Assembly: GCF_000835495.1 (NCBI RefSeq)
Contig: NW_015622546.1
Location: 622,883-686,882, forward strand
DNA length: 64,000 nucleotides
Direction: 5' to 3'
Source: Cladophialophora immunda
Taxonomy: Eukaryota > Ascomycota > Eurotiomycetes > Chaetothyriales > Herpotrichiellaceae
A program made the translations under genes and the position numbers. The notes below the pieces were generated by a model. The model had not been told where the DNA came from. It did not search any database and worked only from the letters and a program-made list of their open reading frames with translations. Numbering within the stretch: the first letter of the stretch is position 1; every line of letters begins with the position of its first letter. Below are positions 1 through 10,552 of the stretch, one piece after another.

Positions 1-89
1 CGTCCGACGTGGGAGGCATATTGAAAGCCCTCGTTCTTTTCCACCGCCTGATTGTTGGTCTGCATGGTTCGATCCGTCTGTGCATCCAT
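1..89 (-). CDS. N-terminal fragment of an unrecognised protein cut by the left edge
   Basis: On the minus strand an ATG at position 89 opens a reading frame that stays open to the window edge. It gives about 29 residues beginning MDAQTDRTMQTNNQAVEKNE. A second in-frame ATG lies at 65. The segment is hydrophilic, has no recognisable domain, and could be the cytosolic head of a longer protein. The DNA upstream (to the right) has a TATA-like stretch near 187-195 on the same strand, as expected for a promoter. Nothing can be said about function, and the fragment could also be chance coding potential. Confidence 0.35.
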   Translation of the reverse strand, partial: MDAQTDRTMQTNNQAVEKNEGFQYASHVG

Positions 90-793
90 CGCCCGGCATC
101 AAAGTAAATCAACAAATCAGTCAAGACTTGCAAGAAGATCAAGATCTCTCTCTTCTAGCAGATACCCGACGCTGAGGTCACCCCGGCTTATAAAAAGCAG
201 GTTGCTCCGCAAAACGCGACCCCTAAGGACCCCAGCCAAGTGATCGGGCGTCCGGATCTAGGAAACAAGGCTCCGCCGCACCGGATGACTCCCAACCTTA
301 TGGGAAGTGGTAAAGTCTTCTTTTCAGGACGAGTCTAACTCCTACAGCAGCTCTTGAGCCTCGATGGGTCATCTCATTTCCCCAAAGGGTCATGGGTCTA
401 TGCAATGTGGCTGTTATGCTCCGGGTCGCTTTCACTCACCCCCCCCTTCTCTTTTTTTCATCCCTTCCCTCTACCCTCGGTGTCCTTCAGAGACGGCCGG
501 AAATGAAGGTTGCGCGCGACGACTGGCTTGACAAGCTCGAACCCACATCTGGGTTCGGTCACACAGGCATGCTAGACTGCAGACGAGCTTGACTAGCGAG
601 CGCTACCCGCCTGGTCATACTTTTGTCTGAAATGTTTGAGCGAGAGAGAGAGACACACACACAAATGATCACGTATGTGTGTGGCGAGCAAAGAGGTCAC
701 TCAGCAAAACTTCGATCATCCCAACTTCCGACACTCTCTCTACGGAGGACTTGTCCGTTATTCGCAAAATGAAATGCACAGTCTCGTTTCCAC
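90..793. other. Gene-free stretch, likely upstream region of the left-edge gene
   Basis: No convincing coding exon on either strand; the short open frames here have arginine- and serine-rich composition typical of chance. It holds a pyrimidine run near 439-460 and a short GA/CA microsatellite at about 640-664. It lies between the minus-strand left-edge gene and the 3' end of the DUF3237 gene. Confidence 0.5.
640..664. repeat. GA/CA dinucleotide microsatellite
   Basis: A run of GA repeats passes directly into CA repeats in gene-free DNA. It is a simple sequence repeat with no evident function. Confidence 0.8.
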
Positions 794-1419
794 TCAACCT
801 ACGCGGAATATCTGATACGAGATAGTGATCTTCCCTACCTCCTTCACGCCGATCTTTCCCTGCCCCACGAAAACGGTGTCGTTCACCCAGGCATACTCCT
901 CACTCCTGCTGAAGATCCTCGGTATAGTGTAGTAGTACAGCTGACAGAAGTCCACCTCGCACTTTTCTTCCCCTGAAAAGGTCTTGAAGACGTCTGGGGT
1001 CACGTGCATCTTTCCGGTATAGGCGAACTCCATGTTCAGCGAGCCGTCGTCCGAGAGTGCACTGGACCGCGCGTCGATCGACACGATGTTCCCTTTGATT
1101 CTCATCCAGTCCGACGCTGTGACCACCTTAGCGATCTTTTGGCCGTCGGGGAGTTCGAGGGTGCCCTCCGTCACTAAACATCCGCGCGTGCGGAATTGGG
1201 TTAGTACAATGAATGACCACTTTGGCTTTGACAATTTCCACAATACTATAGAAGGAAAGGCCGGCCCCGGAGCTTCCGGAGGGAAGACGCAGCCGGAAGG
1301 ATGGATGACATACCGTGAGCAACACAGAGATCCGAGTATTTTGTTTCAATGTGTGGAAATCCAGCGGGACCGGTCATATTGAGAGTGAAGACGTGAGTGA
1401 GTTCTGGAGAGGCCGCCAT
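794..1419 (-). CDS. DUF3237 family protein (copy 1), two exons
   Basis: Exons 1314-1419 and 794-1173 join into a protein of about 161 residues. The intron has a GTATGT donor, an ACTAAC branch point and a TTTAG acceptor, and splicing gives the in-frame stretch AHVTEGTLELPDGQ. The protein has the DUF3237 (UPF0311) layout: an early THVFTL strand, a GTLELPDG turn, then YTGKMHVTP and FVGQGK near the end. This family forms small beta-barrels with no established reaction; members often sit beside oxidoreductases and catabolic enzymes in bacteria and fungi. The ATG at 1419 is chosen because it precedes the conserved first strand and splices cleanly. It is related to the second copy at 12240-13229 but clearly diverged. 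Family assignment is fairly sure; the role in this cluster (binding or isomerising an intermediate) is inference. Confidence 0.82.
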
Positions 1420-1854
1420 CTTTTGTCGTCGAAACCATAAAGTGGGGGAAGCCTTTGGGATGCTAGAACTAAGGAAGACCTCTACGTGTGTAATAATGGT
1501 GATACCTCGATTGTTGTTGCTTATAAACTCGATATTATTTCTTGGCTTGAAGTAGCTGGATATGACTATCTCTTTTGCATCCCGGACCCGGAGCAGCCTT
1601 TCTCTGATTCTAACAATGGAATGCTGCCGTCCTAGTGGTATCCATCTCGGCCGTCAGCGTCAGGCTTCGCGGCCCGTACCCCAGGGCTGCAATGCTACCA
1701 GACCTCAACCCTCTTCAGAGAGTATTCCGAATAGCTACTATAGAGCAGGCGAGTTAGGAAGTTTTCTGTGTGACCCGTGAATGATAAAAAATTCGTAAAA
1801 TACGTCGTTCTCCTTCCTCCGTCTACCTCTGCAAAACAATGCCGTCCTCCCTAA
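1420..1854. other. Promoter region of DUF3237-1
   Basis: Gene-free; lies upstream of the minus-strand DUF3237-1 start and beyond the 3' end of the DapB-like gene. It contains two closely spaced CCGG-type triplets near 1578-1590, about 160 bp upstream of the start. Confidence 0.45.
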
Positions 1855-2973
1855 CTAGGTCTCTTTGTAGCATGAAGCCACGTGGCTCCTCTGGTCCTTT
1901 TTCCAGTGGACCTGAGGTACATCAGGGGCCTTGAAGCCCGGAGGAGCTTCCGCGACCATTGGCACCGCTTGGAGCAAAGCCACTGCAAAGGTCAGGTAGG
2001 CAGGAGCTGCAGGTTCGCCCTCGATCGTTGTGGCATCAGTCAGATACGAGGGTTTCAGACTCAGAACCGTGCGTGAAGATGGTCTCCCCTCTATGGTGAC
2101 GATGTATACATTGTCTTTATCAAGCTTTGCCGGCTTCATCACTTGACCAAAGTAGTAGGTGATTTTAATGCTGATAAACGGTTTGTTTTCGTCGCTATAG
2201 CCGGTGGAAGTATATGAGATGAGGGCTGTCTGGCCTTTCTTTACGGTCATGACGGGCCGGACAACGTCTTCCGGTGCCTCGAGGCACTGCTTGGTCGCTT
2301 CGATTCGATCAATCTTGATCCCGAATTCCCTCCCAACATGATGGATCATTTGATAGTTGTAATGCTTCTGGTACCAGATGGCCGGACTGTTCTCATCGAT
2401 CGTGTCCGCAATGGCTCCTCCGATGCCGATGACTTGCAGATTGCTCGCATTCGCTTGGTCCTGACAGTCGAAATATTCCTCCAGTTCGATGCGCTTAATG
2501 TCGTTGGACAGGCCAGATAGCAAAGTAACCACCCGTTGGGTCATCAGATCAGGATTGAGTCCAGTAGCATGAAACGTCGCCTTACCTCGTTTACATGCAC
2601 TTTTGATTTCCTCTCCAAAAGCCGCATCCCGAGCGGGCAAGTAACTGTACGGATGGCTTGTCACGACGTTCTTGCCCGCCTCAAGCAGCCTCACAAAATT
2701 AGCAAGCGGGTCCAGGAAGGGGGCGTCCAGGGCTGTGTGGACGACCACGTCAGAATTGATCTTGAGGAACTCGTCCCAGTCGCCGGTAGATTTGACCCCA
2801 AGGGGTTCGATGCCCGCCAAAGTTCCAATATCTACACCCTTTTTTCTGTCGGAGAACACAAAGGCCCCAACGACCTGAAATTCTGGTAGGCGCGTGGCCT
2901 CGCGGATGACTATACAACCGGCATCACCAGGACCGAAGATGGCAATTTTATACGGTGTCGTTCGTGCGGCCAT
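1855..2973 (-). CDS. DapB-like NAD(P)-binding oxidoreductase (copy 1)
   Basis: A single-exon gene of 372 residues. The N-terminus carries a Rossmann motif in YKIAIFGPGDAG, followed by a beta-alpha-beta fold of the dihydrodipicolinate reductase N-terminal type (VVGAFVFSDRKKGVDIG, then VVHTALDAP). The C-terminal half matches neither lysine-pathway DapB nor other fungal reductases I know; it resembles bacterial proteins annotated as dihydrodipicolinate reductase-like or NAD(P)-dependent amine dehydrogenase. The start is set at 2973, not at the in-frame ATG at 2994, because the paralog at 41155-42270 aligns from the same point. The two copies look about 60 percent identical by eye over their full length. 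The gene has no introns, unlike most neighbours. A role in lysine synthesis is unlikely, since fungi use the alpha-aminoadipate route; a redox step on a cluster intermediate is more likely. Substrate unknown. Confidence 0.85.
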   Translation of the reverse strand: MAARTTPYKIAIFGPGDAGCIVIREATRLPEFQVVGAFVFSDRKKGVDIGTLAGIEPLGVKSTGDWDEFLKINSDVVVHTALDAPFLDPLANFVRLLEAGKNVVTSHPYSYLPARDAAFGEEIKSACKRGKATFHATGLNPDLMTQRVVTLLSGLSNDIKRIELEEYFDCQDQANASNLQVIGIGGAIADTIDENSPAIWYQKHYNYQMIHHVGREFGIKIDRIEATKQCLEAPEDVVRPVMTVKKGQTALISYTSTGYSDENKPFISIKITYYFGQVMKPAKLDKDNVYIVTIEGRPSSRTVLSLKPSYLTDATTIEGEPAAPAYLTFAVALLQAVPMVAEAPPGFKAPDVPQVHWKKDQRSHVASCYKET

Positions 2974-3454
2974 TGTTGGTGATGGAATTCGCAATTGTGC
3001 AAGACAAGTTTATGCATTACAACTTTTGTTGTCGGGGAAAGGGTTCAGGCCAGAAGGTTTTCAAATAGAATTATTGTCATCCTGCATTGATCCGGCGTTC
3101 GGAAGGAAGCAGTGCCTCAGAATGAGCCTTTCATCAGCTTACTTCTCAGGGCCAAGGCATGGAAGCAACCGGCATCCTTCAATCTACTTCAAGATTGCAG
3201 GAACATGAGACTTAGATCCGATTTTTGATTTGAGTTTGGTTCTATGTCCTTGGAATAAAGCTCAAGTTCATAACTTTGCAAGCCTAGGAGCGCTGAATTC
3301 ATGCCGACTCCGCAGTAGGCGCGACTACTTCATCTTTCCATTTCAACAAAGAAGCCTTCTCCATGAGCTCCTTCTATATGTATTCCCCACCATATTCCGA
3401 TGCAGAGACGCTGGATCTGGAATGAGGCTGGTTTCACGGCCATCACGTAACAAG
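2974..3454. other. Promoter region of DapB-like copy 1
   Basis: Gene-free DNA between the DapB-like start and the 3' end of the next minus-strand gene. No repeat or clear regulatory motif was recognised. Confidence 0.45.
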
Positions 3455-4273
3455 TCACACGGCTTTGCCATTCTGTTTGCCTCTGCTTTTGTTCAGCCGA
3501 CCCCCAGCACCGTCAAATTGCAGACCGACGAGCGTTAGTGAGATTGCAACTAAGATGAAAGTGACAACTCCCATCGGGTAGGAAATATGGTATCCCTCAT
3601 CCACCGCTAGGGCAATCCAAACCGGCCAGGCCATTGCCCCATTTGCCAGAATATCCGCCGATGGGATGATCAAGATGATGGCAAGCTTCTTCCAACCTTT
3701 CAAAAATTCGGCCTTAATTAGGACGTTAATCAGAGACGCTGCCACAATGGGCATTGTCGAGTTCACCGCGGGGAACCACAAGGGCATTCCGAGTACTTTG
3801 AAGGGTTGAAATCCGAAGTACGACTGTAGTTCCCATTGATTGACAGGGTACTCCAGGACCAGATTCGAGACATAGGCAAATGCCCACAGCTTCCACACGC
3901 CGCGAGCCGTCATGGGTGTCTTTTGGCTCTGGAATTTGGTGAACCACCAGTATCCAAACCCGCCGTTGAATGTGCCATACGAAGCCAACATGAACCAAGG
4001 GATCGGTCGACCATCATGAGCGTGCAATATCAACTCGGTGCTTGCGAAATAGCAGCATCCGAGTGAGTTGATCAATGGGTCCAGCACCACGCACAGTGAG
4101 CCGCCAAGCATGAAGAGGATGCTTGTGGAATCGAATTGGAAGGCCAGTTGGTACAGTGCGAAGAGGATACAACCGACGTAAGGGATAAATGTGGATATGG
4201 TAAACATGACACTTTCATCGTATGGCATCTCCGTGACCGTCGGCGGCCGCTGAGATGTGAGTGGATCAAGCAT
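3455..4273 (-). CDS. Polytopic membrane protein, possibly distantly AveC-like
   Basis: A single-exon gene for 272 residues with about seven hydrophobic segments. Notable patches are a DPL(I)N motif in an early membrane segment (LDPLINSLG), an EYPVN motif in the middle, and a PLWF..VN motif before a late helix. The AveC-like protein at 39416-40498 has the same order of features (an acidic residue pair in a central helix, then a PLxLW loop, then an acidic or polar helix), so I suspect a remote relationship. It is not similar to the PaxB/Trt1-type terpene cyclases, which are of comparable size. It probably acts in an internal membrane next to the P450s. Product and reaction are unknown; a membrane-bound cyclase or isomerase is only a guess. 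Confidence 0.7.
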   Translation of the reverse strand: MLDPLTSQRPPTVTEMPYDESVMFTISTFIPYVGCILFALYQLAFQFDSTSILFMLGGSLCVVLDPLINSLGCCYFASTELILHAHDGRPIPWFMLASYGTFNGGFGYWWFTKFQSQKTPMTARGVWKLWAFAYVSNLVLEYPVNQWELQSYFGFQPFKVLGMPLWFPAVNSTMPIVAASLINVLIKAEFLKGWKKLAIILIIPSADILANGAMAWPVWIALAVDEGYHISYPMGVVTFILVAISLTLVGLQFDGAGGRLNKSRGKQNGKAV

Positions 4274-4819
4274 CTTTGCGTATGCGTGGGTGATCGTTGC
4301 GGTTCAGCCCTGACCTCTGCCTAAGATGGTTTGAATGTGAGATGGCGCCTTGAGAAGGAAGAACAGAGAAAGGTAAAGGATAATGAACGAGAAGAGAAAT
4401 AGATTTGGAAAAATTGGATGCCGGATAAAAGGGATTTTGTAGCCAATTCCCTTGGCCTTGTCATGAGGCCGGCACCATCTATTGGGAACCGAAGCCAATG
4501 GGCCCAAGACTCGGAAGAACGACATATCACTCATTCCGCAAGCGGCCTGCTTGATACTATCTTCCCACTGCTCATTCACTGCTCACTTACTTTACTATTC
4601 ACGTGCTCCACCTGCTCACTTTTTTAAGATTCAGGGGAGTCGGATTGGAGCATCTATTCAGGGATCATTAGCAAGCCTCTTTTTCAGCAACCACCAAGAA
4701 AGGCCAGTCCCCACAACAGGCATTATTTACACGAAGAACAGACGTGACATAGCTTGGACGACTTTTTTCCCCCTCGGCATTAAGCGACTCTTTTGCCTCT
4801 TTCATTTGAAGTTGCGAAG
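4274..4819. other. Promoter region of the membrane protein gene
   Basis: Gene-free stretch between two minus-strand genes. Small open frames here are interrupted and have no protein-like character; no clear motif beyond scattered pyrimidine runs. Confidence 0.45.
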
Positions 4820-5470
4820 TTACTTGTTTAGCACATACTGCCCACCCTCGACGACCGAATAGTTTTGGCCTGTGAGGATGACCATCTTGGCCGACTGGAA
4901 GAACTTCTGCTCATCCGGCACAATGACCTCCTGGTAGTATTTGTCTGATGAGATCTTGCCCCAGGTCTCCAGGGATGGGATTTCCAGCTGAACGATCCCG
5001 TCGTAGCCGAGGGGATTGTTGCGCTGATCGATGTGGAACTAGATAGGATTAACAACAATTAATTCTAACCCTGATCTATTGGCTGGATGGACATCAGAAC
5101 GCAGCGTTTGTGTGTGTAGTTGTGTGTAGGTGTGTGAGTGAGTCGAATAATCATTCCCACATCATCGGCTCATCAACGACAGAAGCAAAAGACCTCATGT
5201 TCGTGCGACAACGCAATGATCAATGGTTGAGAGGACTCTGGAGAACCTCAATCTTTTGATGGATGGTAGTGATTCACGTACTTGCCGGTAACTTAGAACT
5301 CCCATGGACGACAGGAATTTTCCCACCAGGGGTCCGTGATTCTCTACCCAATGTTTCTGGAACTCCTCGACCGACAGATGTTCGCTCCGTGTGACGAACG
5401 CCAGCATAGTTACTGGGTGAGAGGGGTTGCGGGGGGAAACCCCGTCCGCCTGATTCGACGCCTCGGCCAT
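4820..5470 (-). CDS. EthD-domain (dimeric alpha-beta barrel) protein
   Basis: Exons 5282-5470 and 4820-5038 encode 135 residues. The phase-0 junction is CAA|GTACGT to CTATCTAG|TTC. The N-terminal part, TRSEHLSVEEFQKHWVENHG, is the EthD signature in which a strand is followed by FxxHWxxxHGPL. The C-terminal half gives YDGIVQLEIPSLETW, the second strand and helix of the ferredoxin-like barrel. EthD proteins are small homodimers found beside P450s and in polyketide or ether-degradation loci, where they act as dehydratases, decarboxylases or helpers. The intron is unusually long for this window (243 nt) and holds a TG-rich microsatellite at about 5106-5146. A CCGGGG element lies 271 bp upstream of the start. 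A broken relative seems to lie at 58444-58951. Confidence 0.8.
5106..5146. repeat. TG-rich microsatellite inside the EthD gene intron
   Basis: Imperfect TG/TGTG repeats on the plus strand within the 243-nt intron. They probably explain the intron's length. Confidence 0.75.
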
Positions 5471-6101
5471 GCCTAGCTTTTCTGCTTAGCTAGACCAGGG
5501 GATTGATATGATTGCTTATGGGTGGCAAGCGGGGGGAAACTGTCGGTGCTCCTTCCCTCGAAACTTGTTCTAAGGCCAAAAAAGATCCCAGAATCCGAGA
5601 GCTCCAATTTGAGTGAGGCTTTAGTGTCATGCCATGGTTTAATAGCCTCATGAAGGGGGTTGTATCCAGATACGATACCTCTACGGAGTACTTGTCACTT
5701 GTCATCTCTTCAGCCAATCGGGAATTGCGGCGGACCTGCTCCGGGGCGACTAAGCTATTTTGTACCAGTTCCTCTCCGGTCCCTCAGGCCCCCGCTCCAA
5801 CCTTGCGGGGGATTTTGACCATCCCTATTGGGAGCGGAGGTCTGTTCACAATGAGAAACATTGAGTTTAGAGAACTCTTATGCTTTTGGAGCGTTGAGGT
5901 GTTTGAGTCACGTGGCCACTCTGTGATGAAGGCGATTGATAGAAGGGGGGAAATGTATTGCTTGAGCTACTTCTTTCGAGATTTGAACTATCTTTGATCT
6001 TGGCTTGCCAGCTGACAGGTCTATGCAGTACTATCCGTAGAATGACCCATAGCATCGACGGTCAACATGTCAATGAAGTGTTGTGTTGTGTTCAAAGGCC
6101 G
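5471..6101. promoter_or_regulatory. Promoter region of the EthD gene
   Basis: Gene-free. It carries CCGGGG at 5741-5746, 271 bp upstream of the EthD start, which matches an element found upstream of many cluster genes. Confidence 0.4.
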
Positions 6102-8027
6102 TCATTTCTTCCAGAACTCCTTCTGGTACCACGCCTGACTGTAATTTCTCTCGTCATCGAGCCAGCCTTCCGCCTCCTTCCAGGAGTCCGTGACCAACTT
6201 CGCCCGCCTGTCGTCTCGGGGGACGCACTTGGATTTGTACGGCATCGGCCCTGCAACCAGACCGGTGGTCATGGCATCGTTTTCAATGACCTCGTCACCC
6301 ACCCTCTCAATGTCGAAAGCCCACAGCATGCGCGCGATGACCATAAATAAGCTGCGGTCGGCCACCTGCATGCCGGGGCAGATCCGGCGACCAGAGCCGA
6401 ATGTGAAATGGTCGCGCAGTGCCGGATCCGCCTGGGCGGCCGACTCTTGTGAAAGCATCGCGTCGTGAATGTATCGCGTTGGATCGAACTTGCGTGGGTT
6501 CGGGTAGCGGACGGGATCATTGTTGATACCCCATATCTGGAGACGAGTGTCTGGTTAGTAAGAATAACTTCTCAACCGGGGTTTGATGCCGCCCACATTT
6601 TGAACAACGGATGTTCCTTTGGGGATCTTATACCCCTTGTACTCGTCGTCCTTGGCTGCAGCGTGTGGAATTCCCAAGACGGCAGTTGGACACCCTAGAC
6701 CGTGCCGAGAGTTGGTAGTCAGCGTCTTTTGTCTGCAACTTTCTTCCGGCTCAGGGACTCTTACACCTCAAGCTTTCCTTGACAATGGCCCTAACATACG
6801 GCAGCTGGTTTCGGTCCTCCCATTCCGGCATCCTGTCGGCACCGACCACCTGGTCCAGTTCCTGATGAGCCTGTTGCTGTACCTCCGGATACAAGATCAT
6901 CGCTTTGACGAAGCCATGCAGTGTGTTGAACGTGGTATCCGAGGCTCCCGCCCATGCATGGCCGGCGTTGAACGCCATCTCCATCTCGTTAAGCCCATCC
7001 TTGTCCTGGTTGGTGAGCATGTCGCCAGCGAAGCAGGGGTTCAGCTTTCCTCGGTCAACCTTGGACTTGGCTTCACGTAGGAGGTCGAGCCAAAGATCTC
7101 GTTCCATTATGGTGAGCCGGGAGAGTTCCTTGTTCAGCTTGTTCAAAGAGTTGGGCGTGTTCTTCAGGACCGGCCGGAGCATAGGGAAGAACTCGGTAAC
7201 TTGAGTCGCAATGCCCACCAAAGTGTAGGATTCGATCCATTCAAAAAGGCGTGTTACATAGTGATTGTCGGCCCGATTGACTCGCCAGCCGTAAGTGATG
7301 GTGGATCCGGTGCTAGTGGTGTAGCGCTTGAGGGCATCAAAAGAGTCGTACGGAGCGTTCAGTAAGTCCCAGAGCAACTGGTTTGATTCAAATCGCTTGG
7401 AATGCGTGAGTCCCGAGATGCCCGACATGAAGGGACGATAGAGCATACCTGATAGGGCAAGTATCGAGTCGCTGCCGTACTCGTTAGAGCCGTGTGATAC
7501 ATCTTTCGCTGACGACGCCACACATCATCGTTGCTATCAGGATCTGTTATCTGGCACGCTTTGACAGAAGGAAGAAGGTTGTAGGCTTACTCTCGATTCG
7601 ATATCATTAGATTGTACCCAAATTTACGCAAGTAATTGTCCACGCGGTTCGAATAGATGCTGCTACGCTTGTCGTAGAGATCTTTGACCGTCGTGTACGA
7701 GCTGATAACAATTACATTCATACCCCCCAGTTTCAATCCCATGATAGGGCCATCTATTGGGTGTTAGTAGCTGTTCCGAGGAGATTAAGAAATCCCTACA
7801 TTGCGCCGACAGCTTTGCCAGCCCTTCATGCAGCTTCTGTCTCGGCATTTGGAAGAGATTCCCAAATATGGGGATCGTCGGTGGCCCTGATGTATTGTCT
7901 CAGCATGTCTTCCAAAGCATCAAAGGGAGGAAGCACCTGGAGGGTAATCCTTGGGCCTCATGCCAAAGTTTCGAAACCTGATAATCAGGACTGCCAGAAC
8001 GACGACCACAGCTACCACGACATACAT
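6102..8027 (-). CDS. Cytochrome P450 (P450-1)
   Basis: Seven exons (7937-8027, 7800-7886, 7753-7591, 7533-7449, 7395-6765, 6694-6597, 6536-6102) give 529 residues in one frame. A single N-terminal anchor (MYVVVAVVVVLAVLII) is followed by the hinge GMRPKDYPPGPP. The I-helix reads AGHAWAGASDTT, the K-helix ExxR is KESLRW, and the haem loop is FGSGRRICPG with the cysteine ligand. It is therefore a microsomal class II monooxygenase needing NADPH-P450 reductase. It resembles the CYP64/CYP619/CYP620 type of fungal P450 in length and motifs. Intron positions match P450-3 and P450-4, but three introns present there are missing from its long fifth exon. It is divergently transcribed from SDR-1, which suggests paired hydroxylation and alcohol oxidation. 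Substrate unknown. Confidence 0.88.
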
Positions 8028-8592
8028 GATGGTGGTGCTCACAAAGTCAAAGTATCTTTTCGAGTTACAAATGTGAGGGCAGCAATGGCGATGACCAGAT
8101 TGTAGTTGTAGAGTCTCTTCAAACCTCTGGAGCCTGCCATTATCAAGTGCCCTACCAAGGATGTGGCTTTTGTCACCTATCTGCCATTCAGAGATCCCGG
8201 CCTTCCGAGATCGACAGGATGAACCACAGGAAATGCCTTACTCCAGAGAGTTGTGCATTGTCGCACGTAGAGGCGACTCCTGCGGTGTGACGTGGAGCAA
8301 ATCCTGTCCGGAGCATTTGGGGCGCACGTCCGAGGATCTGGAGGAGGGTGGGATCAGCCTCGCTTTCCGGGTACCTGCTTTCTCCACCTCATTGGCGAAG
8401 AGGAGCGGAAATGGTGATGGTCACTTCCCCCAAACAATCCAACCTCGAAATTGGTCATATTGTATTCTTGTTATCCAGTCTTAGCCCCCAGTAGTTGTCT
8501 GTCTGATCCTCGTATTTGGCAATCGGTATATAGCCTCTTAGACCACTGACATATACCATTGAAAGAGTAGCTGGATAGGCATCTCATGCATT
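8028..8592. promoter_or_regulatory. Divergent promoter between P450-1 and SDR-1
   Basis: A 565-bp intergenic region shared by two divergent genes. CCGGGT at 8367-8372 lies 226 bp from the SDR-1 start and 340 bp from the P450-1 start. The open frame at 8161-8484 has no protein-like features. Confidence 0.5.
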
Positions 8593-9743
8593 ATGGTCCT
8601 GGGGGATTTCAGTCTCGACGGAAAAATTGCCGTGATAACGGGCGCTGGCTCAGGTAATCCCATTCTTGTTTGGGCAGCCCAAGAATGAGACTTCAGAAAA
8701 TTTGACAGATCTGGATCTACAGGGATCAACCTCGAGTTCGCGAAACTCTGCCATAAAAGTGGCTGTCGAGTATTAGCAGCAGATATTCGATCCACACCGG
8801 AGCTGGAGGAATGGCTACAAGAGGTAAAAGGAGCAGAATGCAAAGTCGTGTATCAGGAAACAGACGTGGCACAATGGGATCAGCTGAAAGCGTTGGTCAA
8901 GACCTCAGAACAGGCATTTGGCGAGATTCCTGACTTGTAAATACTATGACGACTCATGTGAGATGTGGTGAGCTTGGGAATTGACTTGAGTCCGTTTCGC
9001 AGATTCGTTGCCGGTGCCGGAGTTTTCGAAGCGGTGAGTGGCCATTTCTCACCACATGATATGATGCTATAGTACCCAGATTGACATCAACAGAGAGGGC
9101 CGTCTAATTTCTGGGAGGACCTCGAAGACGACAGATACCGCTTGCTCGACGTCAACGTCGGCCACGCCATCCAATTCACCCGCATCGGAATCCGCGAGCT
9201 TCTTCGGCACCATAAGAAGGGGGTCATCCTGATCGTGGGCTCGCTGGCAGGATACACGCCTAATTTCACCGCCCCGCTATATGTGGCTTCTAAGCACGCC
9301 GTCACCGGTTTTACGCGGTCAATGGCAGACTTGGACGAGATTGCCGATATCAAAGTGGTCGCGTGTGCTCCGGGGTAAGAGGCACTGCTTTCTGGACCGA
9401 GCATGCAGACGGTCTGACTTACCATTGGATCATCCCCCACTGACACATTTCATGCAGTATGGTATATACGAGGATATGGACCGACGCGCCCCGGGCCATG
9501 AAGGAATATGGGATCACAAAGGAGGTCTGCGCTCAACCGTCCGAGATTGCCCTCGGAATGAAATCCTTGGTGGAATCAAACCAGTGGCCAGCGGGGACTG
9601 TCTTGGAGGTTGCAAAGGGACAACAATGGAGGAACGTTCCCGCTTTTAACGCGGAGCCGCCTGCCGGAGTTGGGGTCAAACCGGAGCAGAACGATGTAGA
9701 GAGACGCATACTGGCTCTGTTAGAGAAAGAAAAGGTCGGGTGA
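8593..9743 (+). CDS. Short-chain dehydrogenase/reductase (SDR-1)
   Basis: Five exons (8593-8653, 8723-8936, 9003-9033, 9094-9374, 9458-9743) encode 290 residues. The cofactor loop is TGAGSGIN, the NNAG-equivalent is VAGAGVFE, and the active site is a serine in VGSLAGY with YVASK downstream. This is a classical-type SDR of the 15-hydroxyprostaglandin-dehydrogenase-like fungal group, probably NAD-dependent and oxidising a secondary alcohol. Intron phases are consistent at all four junctions. SDR-2 (18297-19536) is a clear relative with the same arrangement. Being divergent to P450-1, it likely oxidises an alcohol made by a cluster P450. Confidence 0.87.
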
Positions 9744-9937
9744 GGACGACGATAATGATGGCCATTACCACACTCCAGCTTCCCAAATTCTTCGCAGTAC
9801 ATCTGAGGCCATTCTAGGTTCATAAAATGCACAATTGACTCTGCGACAGGAACAAAGTAGATAGAAGTATGTTAACGGAGTTGTTAACGGAGTTGTTAAC
9901 GGAGTTACCATGCACTTTATCTAGAACCAAGGTCCGC
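9744..9937. other. Convergent 3' region with a perfect tandem repeat
   Basis: A short region between the 3' ends of SDR-1 and the VOC gene; probably carries both polyadenylation regions. Confidence 0.5.
9871..9906. repeat. Three perfect 12-bp tandem copies of GTTAACGGAGTT
   Basis: Copies at 9871-9882, 9883-9894 and 9895-9906 are identical. Each contains the palindrome GTTAAC and a CGGAG core. The array lies between two converging genes. Confidence 0.95.
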
Positions 9938-10552
9938 TCAATGCCCCTGGATGGGTACAGGTGGCGGGGGAACAGGTATTGAATCCAACCCTCGAGGACC
10001 GATGTTTGCTCTCTTCTTCAACTCCCGACCATCATAACCGGTTTGCAGTTTCTTGATCATATCTTCTGGGTCGAAGTCGACCCCGACTGGGTTCTCGCCA
10101 AACTCGGGAGACGCCATGAACACATTTGCATCTTCCACCTTGTCAAAATTGTCAACCTGTGTCTCGATCTGATTCCCATCTGGATCCTGATAGTAGATGC
10201 TGGTTGTCGGACCATGGTTGACACTCCATATGGGCAGGATCCCTTTGGACTTTCGCTGCCTATATGCCAGTAGCAAATCATCCAGGGTTGCAAAAGAAAA
10301 GGCAATATGTTCCAGGCCGGCCGAGGTCTTGATCTTGTCCGAGGTACCTGGCACGGCTCCAATCGCGATCCGATGGTGCTCCTCGTCGTAGGTGAGGAAG
10401 GAGATGAAGTCGTTTTCGTGCGTGGCTTCCGCGCCCAGAAAGGTCTTGTAGAAGTCTACCATCTCCCTGAACCGTGGCGTGCGTAAGACGACATGGGCCA
10501 GTTTCTGCGGAGGAATAACTTTTTGAAACGGGCTATCAAAGTCCACGGCCAT
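9938..10552 (-). CDS. VOC-fold protein, extradiol dioxygenase/glyoxalase-like
   Basis: A single-exon gene of 204 residues from the ATG at 10552. Upstream in-frame codons to 10717 look non-coding. The core begins KLAHVVLRTPRFREMVDFY and continues with LEHIAFSF and DPDGNQIETQ, so the two histidines and the glutamate expected of a metal-binding vicinal-oxygen-chelate module are present. Single-module members include type I extradiol (biphenyl-2,3-diol type) dioxygenases, glyoxalases and epimerases; motif order fits the catechol-dioxygenase-like group but does not prove ring cleavage. It is divergent to SnoaL-1. In this cluster an extradiol ring opening, feeding the FAH-family hydrolase 3 kb away, is the most economical idea. 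Confidence 0.8.
   Translation of the reverse strand: MAVDFDSPFQKVIPPQKLAHVVLRTPRFREMVDFYKTFLGAEATHENDFISFLTYDEEHHRIAIGAVPGTSDKIKTSAGLEHIAFSFATLDDLLLAYRQRKSKGILPIWSVNHGPTTSIYYQDPDGNQIETQVDNFDKVEDANVFMASPEFGENPVGVDFDPEDMIKKLQTGYDGRELKKRANIGPRGLDSIPVPPPPVPIQGH

Noticed and set aside
2974..2994. Upstream ATG for DapB-like copy 1
   Set aside because: The seven extra residues are not shared with copy 2, which aligns from the ATG at 2973.
3455..4273. Assignment as a PaxB/Trt1-type membrane terpene cyclase
   Set aside because: Size and membrane count are similar, but the sequence motifs of that family are not visible, and no prenyltransferase or epoxidase accompanies it.
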